Shown: positions 5,966 through 7,629 of the stretch, one piece after another
How positions within the stretch are numbered: the stretch's first letter is position 1
How the letters are laid out: every line of letters begins with the position of its first letter
Source of the DNA: Deltaproteobacteria bacterium
GTDB taxonomy: Bacteria; Desulfobacterota; GWC2-55-46; DRQE01
Assembly (NCBI GenBank): GCA_030636245.1
Contig: DAOVXI010000084.1
Location: forward strand, 1-7,629
Length of the DNA stretch: 7,629 nt
Direction: 5' to 3'
Position numbers and translations under genes: made by a program
Notes under the pieces: model-generated
What the model was told of the DNA's origin: nothing
Seen by the model: the letters and a program-made list of their open reading frames with translations, nothing else
The model's database searches: none

Positions 5966-5974
5966 GGTACACTT
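5952..5974. promoter_or_regulatory. Inverted repeat across the -10 element, candidate operator
   Basis: AAGTGT (5952-5957) and ACACTT (5969-5974) are perfect 6-bp inverted arms around an 11-bp centre that contains the TATACT -10. A dimeric repressor bound here would block the promoter. The arms are short, so chance is possible, but the position is typical of operators. No repressor gene is recognisable in the window. Confidence 0.4.
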
Positions 5975-6016
5975 AATAATATATTATTAGTTGTTAACAA
6001 ATAATATATTTATATT
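5973..6016. repeat. A+T-rich stretch with three palindromes and an 11-bp direct repeat
   Basis: Only three of these 44 bases are G or C. The stretch contains a perfect 16-bp palindrome (TAATAATATATTATTA, 5974-5989), an adjacent perfect 10-bp palindrome (TTGTTAACAA, 5991-6000) and AATATA-TT-TATATT (6003-6016). AATAATATATT occurs twice (5975-5985 and 6000-6010), 25 bp apart. In RNA it forms the untranslated leader of the next gene. In DNA it would melt easily and could be a protein-binding or origin-unwinding region. It is not a credible Rho-independent terminator because it lacks a G+C-rich stem and T tract. Confidence 0.6.
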
Positions 6017-6031
6017 AAGGAGAATATTATA

Positions 6032-6250
6032 ATGAGTATAGATGTTGCATGGGTAAACAATGACGACATGGAACATGGTGTTGCTCTTATTCAGAAGGTA
6101 GGTAATGAAGCGACGATTGTTGCTATGGATTGGGATGATGTTAGCAGTGCTATCTCATTGCTGATAGCATATAGAGAGTTACGAGGTGCAAAATCTAGGG
6201 TTAAAGAATTAATAGAGGAACAGAACATGAGTTACGGAGGAACCAAGTGA
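6032..6250 (+). CDS. Small hypothetical protein, first gene of the replication transcript (72 aa)
   Basis: The ATG follows AAGGAG at 6017-6022 and is the first start after the strong promoter. I do not recognise the protein. It appears to have an N-terminal beta region (MSIDVAWVNN, then ATIVAMDWDDV) followed by a long helix (SSAISLLIAYRELRGAKSRVKELIEEQ), with no transmembrane segment. It would be made early and in good amount if the promoter is active. Its stop overlaps the GTG start of the primase-helicase by 4 bp (GTGA), so the two are translationally coupled. A role as a replication accessory factor or early regulator is possible from position only. Confidence 0.68.
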   Translation: MSIDVAWVNNDDMEHGVALIQKVGNEATIVAMDWDDVSSAISLLIAYRELRGAKSRVKELIEEQNMSYGGTK

Positions 6251-7629
6251 AAACCTTTGATGACTTTGGAATAAAAATACCATCCAGAAAATCTGGTCAG
6301 GTAAATGTTCCATGTCCTGAGTGCTCCTCTCATCGTCGGAAGAAGAAAGCACCATGCCTTTCTGTAAATGTAGAGGAAGGTGTATGGCTATGCCATCACT
6401 GTGGTTGGTCTGGTAACTTGGCTAACGGTAAGCACAGCTCTGCAGATTCAGCCTTACACTGGAGGAAACCAAGATACACCAAACCAGAATCATTACCTTC
6501 AACAGACCTGAAGCCTGAAATGCTTAAATGGTTTGGAGATAGGTGTATAAGCGAGCAGACTTTAATTGAAAATAAAATTGGTAGTAAGAAAGTATATATG
6601 CCACAGTTAGAGGACATGTCTCAGAGCATAGCGTTTCCATACTTCAAAGATGGTGAACTAATAAACGTTAAGTATAGAGATGGACATAAGAACTTCCGAT
6701 TGGAAGCGGGAGCACAAAGATATTTATATGGAATAGATGATATAATTGGTGGTGAAACTGAACAAGTTATTATAGTAGAGGGTGAGATAGATAAGTTATC
6801 ACTATGGGAGGCGGGTATAAGGTCATGTGTAAGCGTGCCGGACGGGGCCCCACCTACCAACAGTGTAGATTACTCATCGAAGTTTGATTACTTAAATGAC
6901 TCAGCTCTACACGTAGGAAAATTAGACACAGTAAAAAAGTTTGTGATGGCTGTCGATAATGACGAACCGGGAAACAAACTAGAGGAAGAACTTTCAAGAA
7001 GATTGGGAAGGGATAGATGTTTCAAGGTATCTTTTCCAGAAGGATGTAAGGATTCCAATGATGTGTTAGTTAAGTATGGTAAGACAGCGCTGTCTGAGTG
7101 TATACAGCATGCCACTCCATACCCTATTGAGGGAACCTATAATGCTGAAGACTTAACCGCATCAATAAATCAATTATATGAACACGGCATAGAAAAAGGT
7201 GTATCAACTGGATGGATGTCATTAGATAAAAACTATTTAATAAGACCCGGATCATTAAGTGTTATCACTGGCATTCCCAGTAGTGGAAAATCTAATTGGA
7301 TGGATGCAGTAATGGTTAACATAGCCAGAGAACACGGATGGAATTTCGCTATATTTTCTCCAGAGAATCAACCGCTTGAGGATCATATGGCGAGGGTGCT
7401 AGAAAAATATATCAAAGCCCCATTCACTGATGGCGTTACAGGTAGGATGACAAGGGAAGAACTAGACGATGGTAAAGAATGGCTAGCCAGACACTTCACA
7501 TGGATACTTCCAAGCGATGACAAAGAGTGGTCAGTGGATATTATTTTAAGTGCCGCGAAACGGCACGTGCTTACAAAGGGTATCAGGGGTTTAATAATTG
7601 ATCCATGGAATGAACTAGAGCACATGAGG
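6247..7629 (+). CDS. Twinkle/T7 gp4-like primase-helicase, N-terminal 461 codons (3' end outside window)
   Basis: This is a replicative primase-helicase that unwinds the fork and may make primers. The GTG start at 6247 is supported by GGAGGAA at 6236-6242. The next in-frame ATG, about 90 codons later, would delete the zinc finger. Domains in order: zinc-binding domain with CPEC at residues 23-26 and CHHC at 49-52 (W47 and G53 flanking, as usual); TOPRIM domain with VEGEID at 177-182 (acid E178), SVPDGAP near 196-202 and the DND acids D237 and D239; then a RecA-like helicase core opening with STGWMSLD, Walker A GIPSSGKS at 342-349, the FSPEN segment that follows it, and Walker B LIIDPWNE at 449-456. 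These helicase motifs resemble Twinkle-like phage proteins. The frame is open to the last base, so the end of the helicase domain is missing here. It is the clearest sign that this is phage DNA. Confidence 0.92.
   Translation, partial: MKTFDDFGIKIPSRKSGQVNVPCPECSSHRRKKKAPCLSVNVEEGVWLCHHCGWSGNLANGKHSSADSALHWRKPRYTKPESLPSTDLKPEMLKWFGDRCISEQTLIENKIGSKKVYMPQLEDMSQSIAFPYFKDGELINVKYRDGHKNFRLEAGAQRYLYGIDDIIGGETEQVIIVEGEIDKLSLWEAGIRSCVSVPDGAPPTNSVDYSSKFDYLNDSALHVGKLDTVKKFVMAVDNDEPGNKLEEELSRRLGRDRCFKVSFPEGCKDSNDVLVKYGKTALSECIQHATPYPIEGTYNAEDLTASINQLYEHGIEKGVSTGWMSLDKNYLIRPGSLSVITGIPSSGKSNWMDAVMVNIAREHGWNFAIFSPENQPLEDHMARVLEKYIKAPFTDGVTGRMTREELDDGKEWLARHFTWILPSDDKEWSVDIILSAAKRHVLTKGIRGLIIDPWNELEHMR

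Noticed and set aside
5974..6016. Rho-independent terminator in the intergenic gap
   Set aside because: The palindromes are almost purely A+T with no G+C-rich stem or T tract, and they lie downstream of the promoter in the leader.
6396..7625. Several minus-strand open frames opposite the primase-helicase
   Set aside because: The + strand frame carries zinc-finger, TOPRIM and Walker motifs without interruption, so these are shadows.
1..7629. tRNA genes, CRISPR arrays, insertion sequences or integrase attachment sites
   Set aside because: Coding sequence fills nearly the whole window. I saw no regularly spaced repeats, no transposase-like protein and no cloverleaf-like segment with a T-loop GTTCGA-type core.

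Overview
This window looks like part of a tailed bacteriophage (Caudoviricetes) genome. All genes lie on the + strand and are packed head to tail with 4-17 bp overlaps or TAATG stop/start junctions. Most have clear Shine-Dalgarno sequences, many are small proteins I cannot assign, and two recognisable ends belong to phage nucleic-acid metabolism. The DNA is A+T-rich and uses AGA/AGG arginine codons freely. The host cannot be named from the sequence. A consensus sigma70-type promoter and AAGGAG-type ribosome sites only indicate a bacterium with ordinary initiation signals.

Layout. (1) 1-210 is the C-terminus of a polynucleotide kinase-type 3'-phosphatase (HAD superfamily, T4 Pnkp-like), cut by the window edge. 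(2) 210-1371 holds four small, translationally coupled genes of unknown function. (3) 1377-4457 is the core of the window: a MoxR-type AAA+ ATPase, a 293-residue protein resembling DUF3150, and a protein with an HExxH metallopeptidase-like domain followed by a von Willebrand A (VWA) domain with an intact MIDAS site (DUF2201-like). (4) 4447-5933 holds a 383-residue unknown protein with a strong internal ribosome site and in-frame ATG, then a short Lys/Arg-rich overlapping ORF and a 77-residue unknown protein. (5) 5934-6031 is the only real intergenic gap. It carries a near-consensus promoter whose -10 lies inside an inverted repeat, followed by a very A+T-rich stretch of palindromes. (6) 6032-7629 holds a small unknown protein, then the first 461 codons of a Twinkle/T7 gp4-like primase-helicase with zinc finger, TOPRIM domain and RecA-like helicase core; this last gene runs off the window.

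How the genes may work together. The MoxR-DUF3150-VWA trio is probably one co-translated machine. MoxR ATPases typically act with a VWA partner as chaperones or remodellers of specific targets (RavA-ViaA, NorQ-NorD, CbbQ-CbbO, CobS-CobT). Here the partner also keeps a zinc-protease-like signature, so the target could be remodelled, cleaved or both. The target is unknown. The promoter at about 5937-5965 appears to start a separate replication transcript, probably under control by a repressor binding the overlapping dyad, and the A+T-rich leader could also serve as an unwinding or origin site. These last points are inference.
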